A stretch of 64,000 nucleotides of DNA, taken from positions 2,356,001 through 2,420,000 of the forward strand of contig NZ_BCNB01000006.1 in NCBI RefSeq assembly GCF_001485575.1, written 5' to 3'. This document shows positions 35,847 to 45,377 of the stretch, one piece after another. Each line of letters starts with the position of its first letter. The first letter of the stretch is position 1. This DNA comes from Haloarcula sp. CBA1127. Lineage in GTDB: Archaea > Halobacteriota > Halobacteria > Halobacteriales > Haloarculaceae. A program made the position numbers and the translations under genes. The notes below the pieces were generated by a model. It was not told where the DNA came from, did not search any database, and worked only from the letters and a program-made list of their open reading frames with translations.

Positions 35847-36791
35847 ATGGCCGTAACACCCACAGCCGCGCTCGTCCAGACGCTCAACGGCATCCAGTTC
35901 GGGTTCATCCTGTTCATGATCGCCTCAGGGCTCACCGTTATCCTGGGGATTCTGGATGTCCTGAACCTCGCCCACGGGGAACTGTTCTCGCTGGGCGCGT
36001 ACACCGCCATCGGCGTGTTCGGGTTTATCATCGGTATTATCGGTCCGCCGGGGGGCGGCGTCGTCGGCACCGCCGTGTTCATACTCGCGGTTCTCGCGGC
36101 CGTGCTGGTGACGGCAGCCATCCTCCTGCCCGTGGGAACCCTCTTCGAAGCGGTGTTCCTGCGCCAGATTTACGACCGCGACCAAGTGTACCAGCTGGTG
36201 CTGACCTTCGCCCTCTTGCTCATCCTCCTCGACGTGAAGAAGTTCATCTGGGGGGACAGTTCGATCCGGACCGACGCCGTCTACAGCGCGATCAACGCGA
36301 TTCCGACGAGCGAACTCGTCGGGCTGAACTACCCGACTTACAACGTGTTCGTCATCCTCGTCGGCTCGGCCGTCGTCGTGGGCCTGTTCTGGTTCTTCGA
36401 GCGGACGAAGACTGGGCGCATCATCAGAGCGACGGCTATCGACCGTGAGATGGCGACCGCGATCGGCGTCAGCACCGACCGCGTGTTCACGCTCGTGTTC
36501 GCGCTGGGCGCGTTCCTCGCGGGCTTCGCCGGTGCGATGGCCGTCCCGCCGACGGCGGCGACGCTTGAGATGGGCACCAATCCGCTCGTGCTTTCCTTCG
36601 TCGTCATCGTCATCGGCGGCCTCGGCAGCCTCCGCGGGGCGTTCGTCGGCGCACTGCTTGTCGGCGTCATCCGGAGCTGGATGATTACGCTGTACCCGCC
36701 GGGCGAGATTGCGGCCCCGTTCGCCATCATGGCGCTCATCCTGCTGGTCAAGCCCGAAGGGCTGTTCGGAACGTGGGGTGAGACGGCGTGA
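35847..36791 (+). CDS. Branched-chain amino acid-type ABC permease LivH
   Basis: 314 residues, eight hydrophobic helices, with the LivH opening LNGIQFGFILFMIASGLTVI and NLAHGELFSLGAY. The conserved cytoplasmic EAA-like loop is RATAIDREMATAIGVSTDRVF. The stop shares one base with the LivM start. Part of the same importer as its neighbours. Confidence 0.92.
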   Translation: MAVTPTAALVQTLNGIQFGFILFMIASGLTVILGILDVLNLAHGELFSLGAYTAIGVFGFIIGIIGPPGGGVVGTAVFILAVLAAVLVTAAILLPVGTLFEAVFLRQIYDRDQVYQLVLTFALLLILLDVKKFIWGDSSIRTDAVYSAINAIPTSELVGLNYPTYNVFVILVGSAVVVGLFWFFERTKTGRIIRATAIDREMATAIGVSTDRVFTLVFALGAFLAGFAGAMAVPPTAATLEMGTNPLVLSFVVIVIGGLGSLRGAFVGALLVGVIRSWMITLYPPGEIAAPFAIMALILLVKPEGLFGTWGETA

Positions 36792-37939
36792 TGCCGGAGC
36801 GTGTCGACCGCGACGGAACGCCGGCGTATCGCTTCCTCGGAGTCGAAGTAACGCGACGGGAAGCGGCCTTCCTCGTCCTTGGGATCTTGTTCCTGTTCGT
36901 CATTCCAGATATCGCAAGCCTCTCCGACAGCCTCCAGCTCAGCGTCATCCATCAGGGCTTGCTGTTTGGCTTTGCGGCGGTCGGGCTGAACCTCCTTCTT
37001 CGCCACACAAAGCTCACGTCGTTCGGCCACGCAGCCTTCTTCGGCACCGGCGCGTACGCGACCGCGGTCCTCGCACGCTACGCCGGCGTCCAGAGCGTCG
37101 GCCTGCTGTTGCTCGGTGCCATCGCGGCCGCGACGGTGATGGCGGCCATCATCGGGGTGCTATCGCTACGACACACCGGGCTGTACTTCGCCCTCCTGAC
37201 GCTGGCCTTCGGCCAACTCCTGTACGCCATCGCGCTGGGCCAGAGCGCACTCGGCGGGAGCGACGGACTCCCGATTCGGCCGGGGCCGGCGAACCAGCCG
37301 CTCCTGTTCGGGACCGCGTTCAGCCCCGACGTGTACCAGGTCCTGACGTACTACCTGACGGTGGTCGTCATCCTCATCGGCCTGTTCGTGATGTACCGCA
37401 TCACGCAGTCGCCGTTCCGGAACGCTCTGGACGCCATCGGGCAGGAACGGACCCGAGCGCGGTTCATCGGCCTCCCGGTCCGACGGTACGTCTGGGCTGC
37501 CTTCGTCATCTCGGGCATCTACGGCGGCGTCGCGGGCGGGCTGTACGCCGTTGTTCGCCAGTACGTCCGCCCGGAGGGGACGCTGTTTTTCCTCCGGTCG
37601 GGCGACATCCTGTTCATGGCGATTCTGGGCGGGTTCCGAACGCTTGTCGGCCCACTCATCGGCGGTGTCGTCCTCGTCTTCCTGCAGGACGTGGGGCAAG
37701 ACGTGACCCAGTACTACGAATTCCTGACGGGCGTGGTGCTGCTGATACTGGTGTACGGGTTCCCGCGAGGGATCGTCGGGTCCCTCCGGTCCGGCGGGAT
37801 CGTCAACACGCGGCTCAGTGAACTACGTCGTGAGCCGTCCGTCCTGTCGACGTGGAGTCGGAATGCCGTGCAGTCGATTGAACGGAAGGTGGCCGAGTCG
37901 CTGACTAGCCTGCGGATAATCCTCTTCGGAGTCGACTGA
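36791..37939 (+). CDS. Branched-chain amino acid-type ABC permease LivM
   Basis: 382 residues. Membrane helices are followed by the LivM signatures GLNLLLRHTKLTSFGHAAFFGTGAYATA, a cytoplasmic loop FRNALDAIGQERTRARFIGLPVRRY, and GGVAGGLYAVVRQYV. The C-terminus (about residues 345-382) is a polar tail specific to haloarchaeal copies. The ATG at 36791 overlaps the LivH stop (TGATG). Confidence 0.92.
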   Translation: MPERVDRDGTPAYRFLGVEVTRREAAFLVLGILFLFVIPDIASLSDSLQLSVIHQGLLFGFAAVGLNLLLRHTKLTSFGHAAFFGTGAYATAVLARYAGVQSVGLLLLGAIAAATVMAAIIGVLSLRHTGLYFALLTLAFGQLLYAIALGQSALGGSDGLPIRPGPANQPLLFGTAFSPDVYQVLTYYLTVVVILIGLFVMYRITQSPFRNALDAIGQERTRARFIGLPVRRYVWAAFVISGIYGGVAGGLYAVVRQYVRPEGTLFFLRSGDILFMAILGGFRTLVGPLIGGVVLVFLQDVGQDVTQYYEFLTGVVLLILVYGFPRGIVGSLRSGGIVNTRLSELRREPSVLSTWSRNAVQSIERKVAESLTSLRIILFGVD

Positions 37940-37940
37940 T

Positions 37941-38696
37941 ATGCTCGAAGCACGCAATCTGCGGAAGTCCTTCGGTGAACTGGTCGCAACTGACGACATC
38001 ACGCTTGAGTTCGGTAAGGACGAGGGTGAACTCGTCTTCATCGTCGGTCCGAACGGGGCTGGGAAGACGACGTTCGTCAACCTCCTCACCGGCTTTCTCT
38101 CACCGGACGAGGGGTCCATCGTCCTCGACGGCGACGAGATTACCGGCATGTCGGCAAACGGGCGCGTCGACGCCGGCATCGCCCGGAGTTTCCAGGTCGT
38201 CAAGGTGTTCGAGGAGATGACGGTCCGGGAGAACCTCCGGACGGTCGTGTTGACCGAACAGGGCAAGACCTGGAGCCTGCTCTCGATGGCCGACGGCCAC
38301 GAAGAGGTGGAGGCGCAGGTCAACGAGCTGTTGGAGAAGTTCCGGCTGGAAGACGCTGCGGACACAGTCGCCGAAGAACTGCCCCACGGCGACCGGAAAC
38401 TGCTCGACGTGGCGATGTCGTTCGGTCTCGACCCGGATTACCTCCTGCTTGACGAGCCGACCTCGGGCGTGTCGACCCGCGAAAAAGAGTACGTCATCGA
38501 AACGATTGTCGAGGTGGGCCGGGCGGAGGGCGTGACGACAGTGACTATCGAGCACGACATGGACATCGTCACGGAGTACGCCGACCGCGTCGTCGCCCTA
38601 CATCAGGGCGCAGTCCACGGCGTCGGCCCGCCGACGATGCTCGAAACCGACGACGAACTCCGACGGCTCCTCCTGGGGGTTGGCGACGATGAGTAG
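37941..38696 (+). CDS. ABC transporter ATPase LivG
   Basis: 251 residues. Walker A GPNGAGKTT, Q-loop FQVVKVFEEMTVRENL and Walker B YLLLDEPTSGV are intact. The expected LSGG signature reads EELPHGDRKLLDVAM, the altered form normal for the LivG subfamily. It starts one base after the LivM stop and ends overlapping LivF by eight bases. Confidence 0.92.
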   Translation: MLEARNLRKSFGELVATDDITLEFGKDEGELVFIVGPNGAGKTTFVNLLTGFLSPDEGSIVLDGDEITGMSANGRVDAGIARSFQVVKVFEEMTVRENLRTVVLTEQGKTWSLLSMADGHEEVEAQVNELLEKFRLEDAADTVAEELPHGDRKLLDVAMSFGLDPDYLLLDEPTSGVSTREKEYVIETIVEVGRAEGVTTVTIEHDMDIVTEYADRVVALHQGAVHGVGPPTMLETDDELRRLLLGVGDDE

Positions 38697-39426
38697 CGAA
38701 CCGCTGCTGTCCGTTCGCGGGCTCAACGCCGCCGTCGAGGGGTTTCAGGTGACCGAGGATATCGACCTCGACGTGAACGCTGGCGAGGCGGTCGGCCTCG
38801 TTGGCCGCAACGGGGCCGGGAAGACGAGTACCTTCCGTGGAATCATGGGCCTAACGCCGGTCTGGAGCGGCTCAGTCAAATTCCGCGGTGAGGAACTGAC
38901 AAGCATCCGCTCGGAGCTGATTCCCAAGCGTGGCATCGGCTATCAGCCCGAAGATCGGAAGCTGTTCACCGGAATGACCGTCGACGAGAACTTCCGACTC
39001 CCCATCTGGACCAGCGGGCCGGCCCGCGGTATCGACGACGAGGACGCGGTCGTCGAGAGCGTCTACGACGTACTGACCGAACTCGACGACCGCCGGGACG
39101 CGAAGGTCCAGAACCTCAGCGGCGGTCAGGCCAAGATGGTAGCCATCGGGCGGGCGCTGGCGCTCCAGCCCGATTTGCTCATCCTCGATGAACCGCTGGA
39201 GGGATTAGCTCCGGTCGTCGTTGAGAACCTCAAGCGCCACATCCGGGCGATCAACGACCGCGGCATTGCGGTGCTCATCGCTGAGTCCAACGTCACACAC
39301 GTGCCTGAGGTCGTCGACCGCCTCTACGTCATTGAGCGCGGGGACATCGTCGCCAGCGGTGACCCGGGAGAGCTGGCGGCGGACGAAGACATCCAGAAGT
39401 TGATGCAGGGTAGCGGGGCGGAGTAG
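38689..39426 (+). CDS. ABC transporter ATPase LivF
   Basis: 245 residues. Walker A GRNGAGKTS, YQPEDRKLFTGMTVDENF, signature NLSGGQAKMVAIGRAL and Walker B LLILDEPLEGLAP are typical of LivF. ATG 38689 overlaps the LivG stop, giving translational coupling. Last gene of the operon; the Bat-type regulator follows on the other strand. Confidence 0.92.
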   Translation: MSSEPLLSVRGLNAAVEGFQVTEDIDLDVNAGEAVGLVGRNGAGKTSTFRGIMGLTPVWSGSVKFRGEELTSIRSELIPKRGIGYQPEDRKLFTGMTVDENFRLPIWTSGPARGIDDEDAVVESVYDVLTELDDRRDAKVQNLSGGQAKMVAIGRALALQPDLLILDEPLEGLAPVVVENLKRHIRAINDRGIAVLIAESNVTHVPEVVDRLYVIERGDIVASGDPGELAADEDIQKLMQGSGAE

Positions 39427-39451
39427 CAGCACACAGCCCCACCCGCCGCTC

Positions 39452-40156
39452 TCACTCGGTCACATCGTTCATCGCTGTCGTGACGCGGTCGAGGATCTTC
39501 CGCTGACTGCGCCGGAGATTCTTCGAGATGGCCATCTTCGAGACATCGAACTCCTCGGCGAGCGATGACAGGGTCGCGTCCCGCGGCGTGTCGAAGTAGC
39601 CGCCTTCGACGGCCTTCTCCAGCGTGTTTCGCTCTACTTCCGAGAGTTCCCGACAGCCATCGACTAGCCGCTTCGCCGAGTCGATGTTCTGTAGCAGGTC
39701 GTAGTAGTCCTCCAGATCGACCGATTCGCGGGACCTGATAGTGTAGTCATTGTCGCGCTCTAGTTCAGACAGGGTCCCCTCCGCGACGCGTTCGGTATCG
39801 AAGCCAACGTGCCAGATTTCCGACCCGTCACGGATGCGAAACGGGCCGGTGATGTAGCCACTGTGGTCGCGGATGACGCTCATCGCGTTCGTCTCATCGA
39901 TGCGCGAGCGGATGAGCGCCAGGTCGCCCTTCCGCCGGAGAAGCTGATAGGACTCCATGTGGTCGTGCGTCTCCAGTGCGTTCAGCCCCCGGTCCAGTTC
40001 TTCCCGGTCCGCTCCGTTGACCATGATCCGCGTCTCCAGTTCCCGCTCGACAGGGTGGAAATCCCACTGCTTGGCCAGAAACGACACCTCGTAGTCCCGT
40101 GTCGTGTCGATGTACGGACAGTCGTACTGGACCATATCCATCTCGAGCGATATCAT
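39452..40156 (-). CDS. Bat-type helix-turn-helix regulator (HTH_10 family)
   Basis: 234 residues. The C-terminus shows the bacterio-opsin-activator HTH: LSEVERNTLEKAVEGGYFDTPRDATLSSLAEEFDVSKMAISKNLRR (about 165-225), a signature of the many haloarchaeal HTH_10 regulators. The N-terminal about 150 residues form a ligand- or protein-sensing part of the usual type (YDCPYIDTTRDYEVSFLAK). Its 3' end faces the liv operon, so control of that operon is plausible but not shown. ATG 40156 is preferred to the upstream TTG. Confidence 0.9.
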   Translation of the reverse strand: MISLEMDMVQYDCPYIDTTRDYEVSFLAKQWDFHPVERELETRIMVNGADREELDRGLNALETHDHMESYQLLRRKGDLALIRSRIDETNAMSVIRDHSGYITGPFRIRDGSEIWHVGFDTERVAEGTLSELERDNDYTIRSRESVDLEDYYDLLQNIDSAKRLVDGCRELSEVERNTLEKAVEGGYFDTPRDATLSSLAEEFDVSKMAISKNLRRSQRKILDRVTTAMNDVTE

Positions 40157-40262
40157 GGGCAATCAATCATGTTGAACTGTCTTAGTGATTGCCTCTCCAC
40201 CAGGTCGTTCCCGTCTCAACCACGCCGCAAACCCTTTTGACTGCGGCAGCTAACTTTGAGGT

Positions 40263-40847
40263 ATGTACGTCCGGGATGCCAAAAACCGCGAGGAAGTCTG
40301 GTTGCTCGACCGTATCGAAGAGATGGGGCTGGACGAGACGGCTTTTAGATCCCGGGACTACGTCGTCGCTATCGACGAGGAGAGCCACGAGAAGGCCGGC
40401 TTCGGCCGTATCCGTATTCACAAGGGCGGCGACGAGCCAGTCTGTGAACTGACCAGCATCGGCGTCCTGCCCGAATGGCGCAATCAGGGCGTCGGCACAC
40501 ACGTCATCGAACGGCTGGTCGAGTACGCGGGCGACGAGGGGTTTGACACCGTCTACTCACTGACGAACGCCTCAGAATTTCTCGCGCAGTTCGGCTTCGA
40601 GCGCATCGAGCCGGCACAACTCCCCGACTCGCTCCGGGACCGGCTCGCGACCAAACAGGAGAACATCCAGCCGGACGCGGTGCCACTCCGGGTGGCCGTT
40701 GACCGCTTCGAGGTTCCCGGCCACCTCCGCAAGCAGTTCAAGCAGGCCAGTGCCGGCGAGTCCGAGGAACCTGAGCCAGAGGAGGGTCCCGAGGACTTCG
40801 GCATCGACCCCGACGAAGCGACCTACAAGTACGACACGGGCGACTGA
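40263..40847 (+). CDS. GNAT-family N-acetyltransferase
   Basis: 194 residues. The acetyl-CoA loop is IGVLPEWRNQGVGTHVIERLV (Q/R-x-x-G-x-G/A), with the usual strands before it. A long acidic tail (residues 155-194) ends the protein. The acceptor cannot be read; haloarchaea have many protein and small-molecule acetyltransferases of this type. Starts directly downstream of a divergent regulator promoter. Confidence 0.88.
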   Translation: MYVRDAKNREEVWLLDRIEEMGLDETAFRSRDYVVAIDEESHEKAGFGRIRIHKGGDEPVCELTSIGVLPEWRNQGVGTHVIERLVEYAGDEGFDTVYSLTNASEFLAQFGFERIEPAQLPDSLRDRLATKQENIQPDAVPLRVAVDRFEVPGHLRKQFKQASAGESEEPEPEEGPEDFGIDPDEATYKYDTGD

Positions 40848-40869
40848 TAATCTGCTGACGACGGACTGA

Positions 40870-41343
40870 TTATCTGACGTCGACGACTTCGATATCGAAC
40901 ACGAGCGTCTTGCCGGCCAGCTCGTGGTTGAAATCTACCTCGACGGCGTCGTCGCGGACAGCAGTTACGTCCCCGTGAAGCCCGTTTTCAGCCTCGACGT
41001 GGGTTCCGACTTCCGGCTCTTTTCCGACCATACCCTCGAACGTTTCGGGATCGTACTCGCGGACGCGGTCGGTCTGGAACTCGCCGTAGGCTTTGGCTGG
41101 GGGTACTGTGATAGTGGCCTCCTCGCCCGCGGCCATGCCGACGAGCGCCTCGTCGATTCCCTCAATGATCTCTCCTGCACCGACAGTGAAGGAAAGCGGT
41201 GCATACTCGCTCGCGTCGACGCCCTGTGCCTCGATGAGTCCGTGCTCCCTGGCGATTTCGGGACGTGACGTATCGAAGACGCTCCCGTCCTCGAAGCGGC
41301 CGACGTACTCGATGGTAACGCCGTCTCCCGGTTCGATTGGCAT
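40870..41343 (-). CDS. FKBP-type peptidyl-prolyl isomerase, SlyD-like
   Basis: 157 residues from ATG 41343. The FKBP opening is DGVTIEYVGRFEDGSVFDTS, then GAGEIIEGIDEALVGMAAGE and an inserted IF (insert-in-flap) chaperone domain of about 60 residues, as in SlyD. The end VDFNHELAGKTLVFDIEVVDV is typical. Protein-folding helper in the cytoplasm. The upstream 44 residues of the longer frame are not protein-like. Confidence 0.92.
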   Translation of the reverse strand: MPIEPGDGVTIEYVGRFEDGSVFDTSRPEIAREHGLIEAQGVDASEYAPLSFTVGAGEIIEGIDEALVGMAAGEEATITVPPAKAYGEFQTDRVREYDPETFEGMVGKEPEVGTHVEAENGLHGDVTAVRDDAVEVDFNHELAGKTLVFDIEVVDVR

Positions 41344-41473
41344 ACGCTCTCGGTAGATGGCGAAGATATAAACCCACCTCGGAACAGCGTGCCGCCATAC
41401 CACGGCGAGACGCGTATTACAAATCGTGAAGGATTTAAGAACCCTTAAGCCTCCGCCGTCCGACAATCCGTCC

Positions 41474-43156
41474 ATGTTTGACCCCGACGAGCTGGAGGAG
41501 ATACGGGAGTCGAAGGCTCAGTGGGAGGAAGACGACGTCCAGCCCACCGTCGACCGCTTTGGCGAACGCAAGGAGACGTTCACCACGGACACCGAAGGTC
41601 ACGAGGTAGACCGGCTGTACACCCCGGACGACATCTCCGATCTCGACTACGAGGAGGACCTTGGCTTCCCCGGTCAGGAACCGTACACCCGCGGCGTGTA
41701 TCCCACCGGCTATCGGGGCCGCCTCTGGACGATGCGCCAGTACGCCGGGATGGGGACTGCGACGGAGACCAACGAGCGGTTCAACTATCTGCTTGACCAG
41801 GGCCAGACCGGGCTGTCGATGGCGTTTGACCTCCCCACGCAGATGGGGTATGACTCCGACCACGCGATGGCCGCCGGCGAGGTCGGCAAAACCGGCGTCG
41901 CCATCGACTCGCTTGATGACATGGAGACCGTATTCGACGGCATCCCGCTGGACGAGGTCTCGACGAGTATGACCATCAACGCCCCCGCGTCGGTGCTGCT
42001 GGCGATGTACATCGCTGTCGGCGACAAGCAGGGCGTCGACCGCGAGGAACTCCGCGGGACCATCCAGAACGACGTGCTCAAGGAGTACATTGCCCGGAAC
42101 ACGTTCATTTACCCGCCGGAGCCGTCGATGCGGCTCATCACCGACATCTTCGAGTTCTGTGCCGCCGAGACACCGAAGTTCAACACCATCTCCATCTCTG
42201 GGTATCACATCCGCGAGGCCGGCTCGACAGCCGCTCAGGAAATCGCGTTCACGCTGGGGGACGGCATCGAGTACGTTGAGGCCGCTATCGAGGCCGGGCT
42301 TGACGTGGACGAGTTCGCTCCGCAGCTCTCCTTTTTCTTTGCCTCTTACAACAACATCTTCGAGGAAGTAGCAAAGTTCCGGGCAGCACGCCGCCTTTGG
42401 GCGAAAATTATGGACGAGCGCTTCGACGCCCAGAATCCCAAGTCCAAACAGTTGAAGTTCCACACCCAGACCGCCGGGTCGACGCTGACCGCCCAGCAGA
42501 TCGAGAACAACGTCGTCCGCGTCTCCTACCAGGCATTGGCGGCCGTTCTGGGCGGGACTCAGAGCCTCCACACCAACGGCAAGGACGAGGCCATCGGCCT
42601 GCCGACCGAACAGTCTGTCCGGACAGCACTACGGACCCAGCAAATCCTCGCCCACGAGTCGGGCGCGGCGGACACCATCGATCCGCTGGCCGGGAGCTAC
42701 TACGTCGAGTCGCTGACCGACGAACTCGAAGCGGAGGCCCGCGAACTCATTGAGGAGGTCGACGAACGTGGCGGGATGCGCCGCTCCATCGAGGAGCAAT
42801 GGGTCCAGCGCCAGATTCAGGATGTGGCCTTCGAGCGCCAGCGCGAACAGGAAGCTGGCGACCGCATCATCGTCGGCGTCAACGAGTATCAGGTCGAGGA
42901 AGAGGGCGAGCAGGACATCGAAGAGGTCGACGAGGCCGTTGAGCAGGCCCAGCAAGACAACGTCGCCACCGTCCGAGAGGAACGCGACGAGGAGGCCGTC
43001 AAGGCGAAACTCGACGCGCTCCGACAGGCCGCCGAAGGCGACGAGAACGTCATGCCCTATATCATCGACGCTGTGAAGGTGTACGCCACGACCGGCGAGG
43101 TGTGTGACGTGCTCCGGGACGTGTTCGGCGAGTACCAGCCCGGTTCGTCGATGTAA
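41474..43156 (+). CDS. mcmA: Methylmalonyl-CoA mutase, large (catalytic) subunit
   Basis: 560 residues. Isomerises (R)-methylmalonyl-CoA to succinyl-CoA with B12. The TIM-barrel features are [36 protein letters not shown] and the substrate-gripping GYHIREAGS. The B12-binding domain is absent, so it must be a separate subunit. In methylaspartate-cycle archaea this step closes the propionyl-CoA arm. ATG 41474 is used. An upstream TTTAAGAACCCTTAAG inverted repeat (41435-41448) surrounds a TATA-like site. Confidence 0.93.
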   Translation: MFDPDELEEIRESKAQWEEDDVQPTVDRFGERKETFTTDTEGHEVDRLYTPDDISDLDYEEDLGFPGQEPYTRGVYPTGYRGRLWTMRQYAGMGTATETNERFNYLLDQGQTGLSMAFDLPTQMGYDSDHAMAAGEVGKTGVAIDSLDDMETVFDGIPLDEVSTSMTINAPASVLLAMYIAVGDKQGVDREELRGTIQNDVLKEYIARNTFIYPPEPSMRLITDIFEFCAAETPKFNTISISGYHIREAGSTAAQEIAFTLGDGIEYVEAAIEAGLDVDEFAPQLSFFFASYNNIFEEVAKFRAARRLWAKIMDERFDAQNPKSKQLKFHTQTAGSTLTAQQIENNVVRVSYQALAAVLGGTQSLHTNGKDEAIGLPTEQSVRTALRTQQILAHESGAADTIDPLAGSYYVESLTDELEAEARELIEEVDERGGMRRSIEEQWVQRQIQDVAFERQREQEAGDRIIVGVNEYQVEEEGEQDIEEVDEAVEQAQQDNVATVREERDEEAVKAKLDALRQAAEGDENVMPYIIDAVKVYATTGEVCDVLRDVFGEYQPGSSM

Positions 43157-43239
43157 GGTCGGTCGAAACGCGAACCACAGCCTGTTTTCCAGTCATCCAT
43201 GCTCCCAGAATTATAACCCATCCCGGTGTACGGCCGTCC

Positions 43240-43629
43240 ATGCAATTCGACCACGCTGGCATCGCGACGGACGACGCCGACCCGCTCGCGGAACTGTTCG
43301 CCGACGCCTTCGGAACACCGGTCGTCCACGAGGAGACATTCGACGGGCTACAGGTGACGTTTCTGGAGATGGACAACGGCTACTTCGAACTGCTAGAACC
43401 GCTACCAGACGCCGACGGCGCGATTCCCAGATATCTCGACAGTAATGGGCCGGGCATCCATCACGTGGCTCTAGAGACAGACGACATCGCCGCCGCGCTA
43501 GAGACCGTTAGCGACTGCGGCATCGACCTCATAGACGAGGAGCCACGGCCGGGCGCGTGGGGGCACGACGTGGCCTTTCTCCATCCGAAGACGACCGGTG
43601 GCGTGCTCGTGGAGTTAGTCGAACACTGA
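43240..43629 (+). CDS. mce: Methylmalonyl-CoA epimerase (VOC family)
   Basis: 129 residues. Converts (S)- to (R)-methylmalonyl-CoA, supplying the mutase. VOC fold motifs are FDHAGIATDD, the metal ligands in IHHVALETDD and VLVELVEH (E), and HDVAFLHPKTTGGVL. It lies 83 bases after mcmA in the same direction. The two-gene pairing confirms the pathway. Confidence 0.92.
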   Translation: MQFDHAGIATDDADPLAELFADAFGTPVVHEETFDGLQVTFLEMDNGYFELLEPLPDADGAIPRYLDSNGPGIHHVALETDDIAAALETVSDCGIDLIDEEPRPGAWGHDVAFLHPKTTGGVLVELVEH

Positions 43630-43654
43630 GCGAGAGCCCGTTCCGGTCCCGGCT

Positions 43655-44296
43655 TCACTCGTCGTCGAGGAAGGCCGCAAACCGTTCTTCGGCCCCGGGA
43701 GTGAGCTGCTCTGGCGGCTCGGCGAACCACGCCGCGCCGACGAGTTCTGATTCGTCCACATCAAGGCTTCCTTTCTTGTACTCTGCTTCAAGGAAGATGT
43801 CTAGCGTGTGCACCGACCCCTGTGCATCGGTGTCCGGATAGTACTTCGAGTGAACGACCTCCGCGATGCCGGTGACCGTACAGCGGATGCCGGTCTGTTC
43901 GTTGACGCGGCGGACGGCAGTCCCTTGGACCGACTCGTACTCGTCCCCCTTACCGCCGCCGGGCAGCGCCCACATGTCAGCGCCGCGGCCCAGCACCAGT
44001 AGGACCCGGTGGCGGGTATCGCCGGCTGCCTGCTCTGGTATCTGGTCACTTAGCTCCGGGAACTCTGAGCCGTCTCGGGTGACGAACACGACGCTGTTCC
44101 CGGAGTACCCAGTCCCGCGTGTCGCAGCGAACACGTCGGCGTATTCGTCGGGCGATAGCTCGAAGGTCTCCTCGGTGACCGGAACCTCGTCGTAGGCCGC
44201 TTCCAGGCTCGAAATACGCTCGTCGACGTTCGTCTGGTTGATCTTCTCCGTGAGGTTCGCATCCGCGGTCCCCTGCCTATCGGCGTCGTCAGTCAT
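43655..44296 (-). CDS. NUDIX-fold protein with a degenerate Nudix box
   Basis: 213 residues from ATG 44296. The fold is clear (RVLLVLGRGADMWALPGG), but the box reads G-K-G-D-E-Y-E, then R-R-V-N-E-Q-T-G-I. The R-E-U-x-E-E-x-G-U core has lost its first and last Glu, which bind catalytic metal. Catalytic power may be reduced or it may bind rather than cut a nucleotide. An N-terminal domain of about 90 residues (residues 1-90) with acidic repeats precedes. It is convergent with the epimerase and divergent from the nucleotidyltransferase. Confidence 0.82.
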   Translation of the reverse strand: MTDDADRQGTADANLTEKINQTNVDERISSLEAAYDEVPVTEETFELSPDEYADVFAATRGTGYSGNSVVFVTRDGSEFPELSDQIPEQAAGDTRHRVLLVLGRGADMWALPGGGKGDEYESVQGTAVRRVNEQTGIRCTVTGIAEVVHSKYYPDTDAQGSVHTLDIFLEAEYKKGSLDVDESELVGAAWFAEPPEQLTPGAEERFAAFLDDE

Positions 44297-44380
44297 ACGG
44301 GGTTGTACTCCGGGGCACCGATAAGTGCCGTGGTCCAGCCGATGAAAAAGAACTTGTATTCTGGTTGTCTGCTTCCAGAC

Positions 44381-45349
44381 ATGAAAGCGATTGTCCTCGC
44401 AGGCGGGTACGCCACCCGGCTCTGGCCTGTCACCAAGCACCGGCCCAAGATGCTGCTCCCTGTCGGTGAGACGACTGTCATCGACCGGATTCTCGGGGAA
44501 TTAGAGGAGGACGATCGCATCACTGACGTGTTCGTCAGTACGAACCAGCGATTTGCCGGCGATTTCCGAGACCACATCGCCGCGAGTCGCTTCGAGAAAG
44601 CGTCCCTGACCGTCGAGGAAACTGCCGAGGAAGACGAGAAGTTCGGCGTCGTCGGCGCGCTCGCCCAACTGGTCGACCGGGAGGGACTCGGCGACGAGGA
44701 CCTGCTGGTCATCGCCGGCGACAACCTCATCAGCTTCGACATCGCCGAGTTCATCGACTACTTCGAGCAGTACGACGACCCCACGCTCGCCGCCTACGAT
44801 GTCGGGTCCCTGGAAAAGGCCAGCTCCTACGGCCTCATAGAACTCGACGGCGAGGAGGTCACGGATTTCCAGGAGAAGCCCGACGACCCCAACAGCACGC
44901 TCGTCTCGATTGCCTGCTACGCGTTCCCAGCCGATGCGATACGCTTCGACGAGTACCTCGAAGACGGGAACAATCCGGACGAACCGGGCTGGTTCATCCA
45001 GTGGCTCGTCGATGACGGGCCGGTCCGTGCGTTCACGTTTGACGACGCCTGGTACGACATCGGGACGCCCGAGAGCTATCTGGAGGCCGTCGCGTGGGAA
45101 CTGGACGGGGACAACGTCGTTGCGGAGGACGCTACCATCGAGAACACCACGCTCGGCGAGAACGTCCACGTCCTCTCGGGGGCCGAAATCGTCAACTCCA
45201 GCCTCGACGGTACCATCGTGTTCCCGGACACGACCATCCTCGATTCGGACATCCGACAGTCGATTATCGACCGGGATACGCAAGTCGAGAGTCTGGACCT
45301 CGCCGGTGCGCTCATTGGCGCGCACACGCAGTTGACGAACGGCGACTAG
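44381..45349 (+). CDS. Sugar-1-phosphate nucleotidyltransferase
   Basis: 322 residues. Activates a sugar-1-phosphate with an NTP for glycan synthesis. The opening MKAIVLAGGYATRLWPVTKH is the nucleotide-binding signature, with the PKMLLPVGETTVIDRI sugar site. A left-handed beta-helix tail (residues 248-310, hexapeptide-like ATIENTTLGENVHV, AEIVNSSLDGTIV) follows. The tail is of the type seen in glucose-1-phosphate thymidylyltransferase-like archaeal enzymes. The sugar is unknown; likely used in S-layer glycoprotein or extracellular glycan synthesis. Confidence 0.88.
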   Translation: MKAIVLAGGYATRLWPVTKHRPKMLLPVGETTVIDRILGELEEDDRITDVFVSTNQRFAGDFRDHIAASRFEKASLTVEETAEEDEKFGVVGALAQLVDREGLGDEDLLVIAGDNLISFDIAEFIDYFEQYDDPTLAAYDVGSLEKASSYGLIELDGEEVTDFQEKPDDPNSTLVSIACYAFPADAIRFDEYLEDGNNPDEPGWFIQWLVDDGPVRAFTFDDAWYDIGTPESYLEAVAWELDGDNVVAEDATIENTTLGENVHVLSGAEIVNSSLDGTIVFPDTTILDSDIRQSIIDRDTQVESLDLAGALIGAHTQLTNGD

Positions 45350-45377
45350 TCCCGCCCAGCCGTTTTGTCTTTCCTGA
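45350..45377. terminator. Short T-rich gap between convergent genes
   Basis: 28 bases between two stops, including CGTTTTGTCTTTCCT. A T-rich run on the + strand could terminate the nucleotidyltransferase transcript; no hairpin is seen. Confidence 0.25.

Noticed and set aside
36709..37821. 370-residue same-strand ORF over the LivM gene
   Set aside because: Arg/Pro-rich composition; overlaps the fully supported LivM frame.
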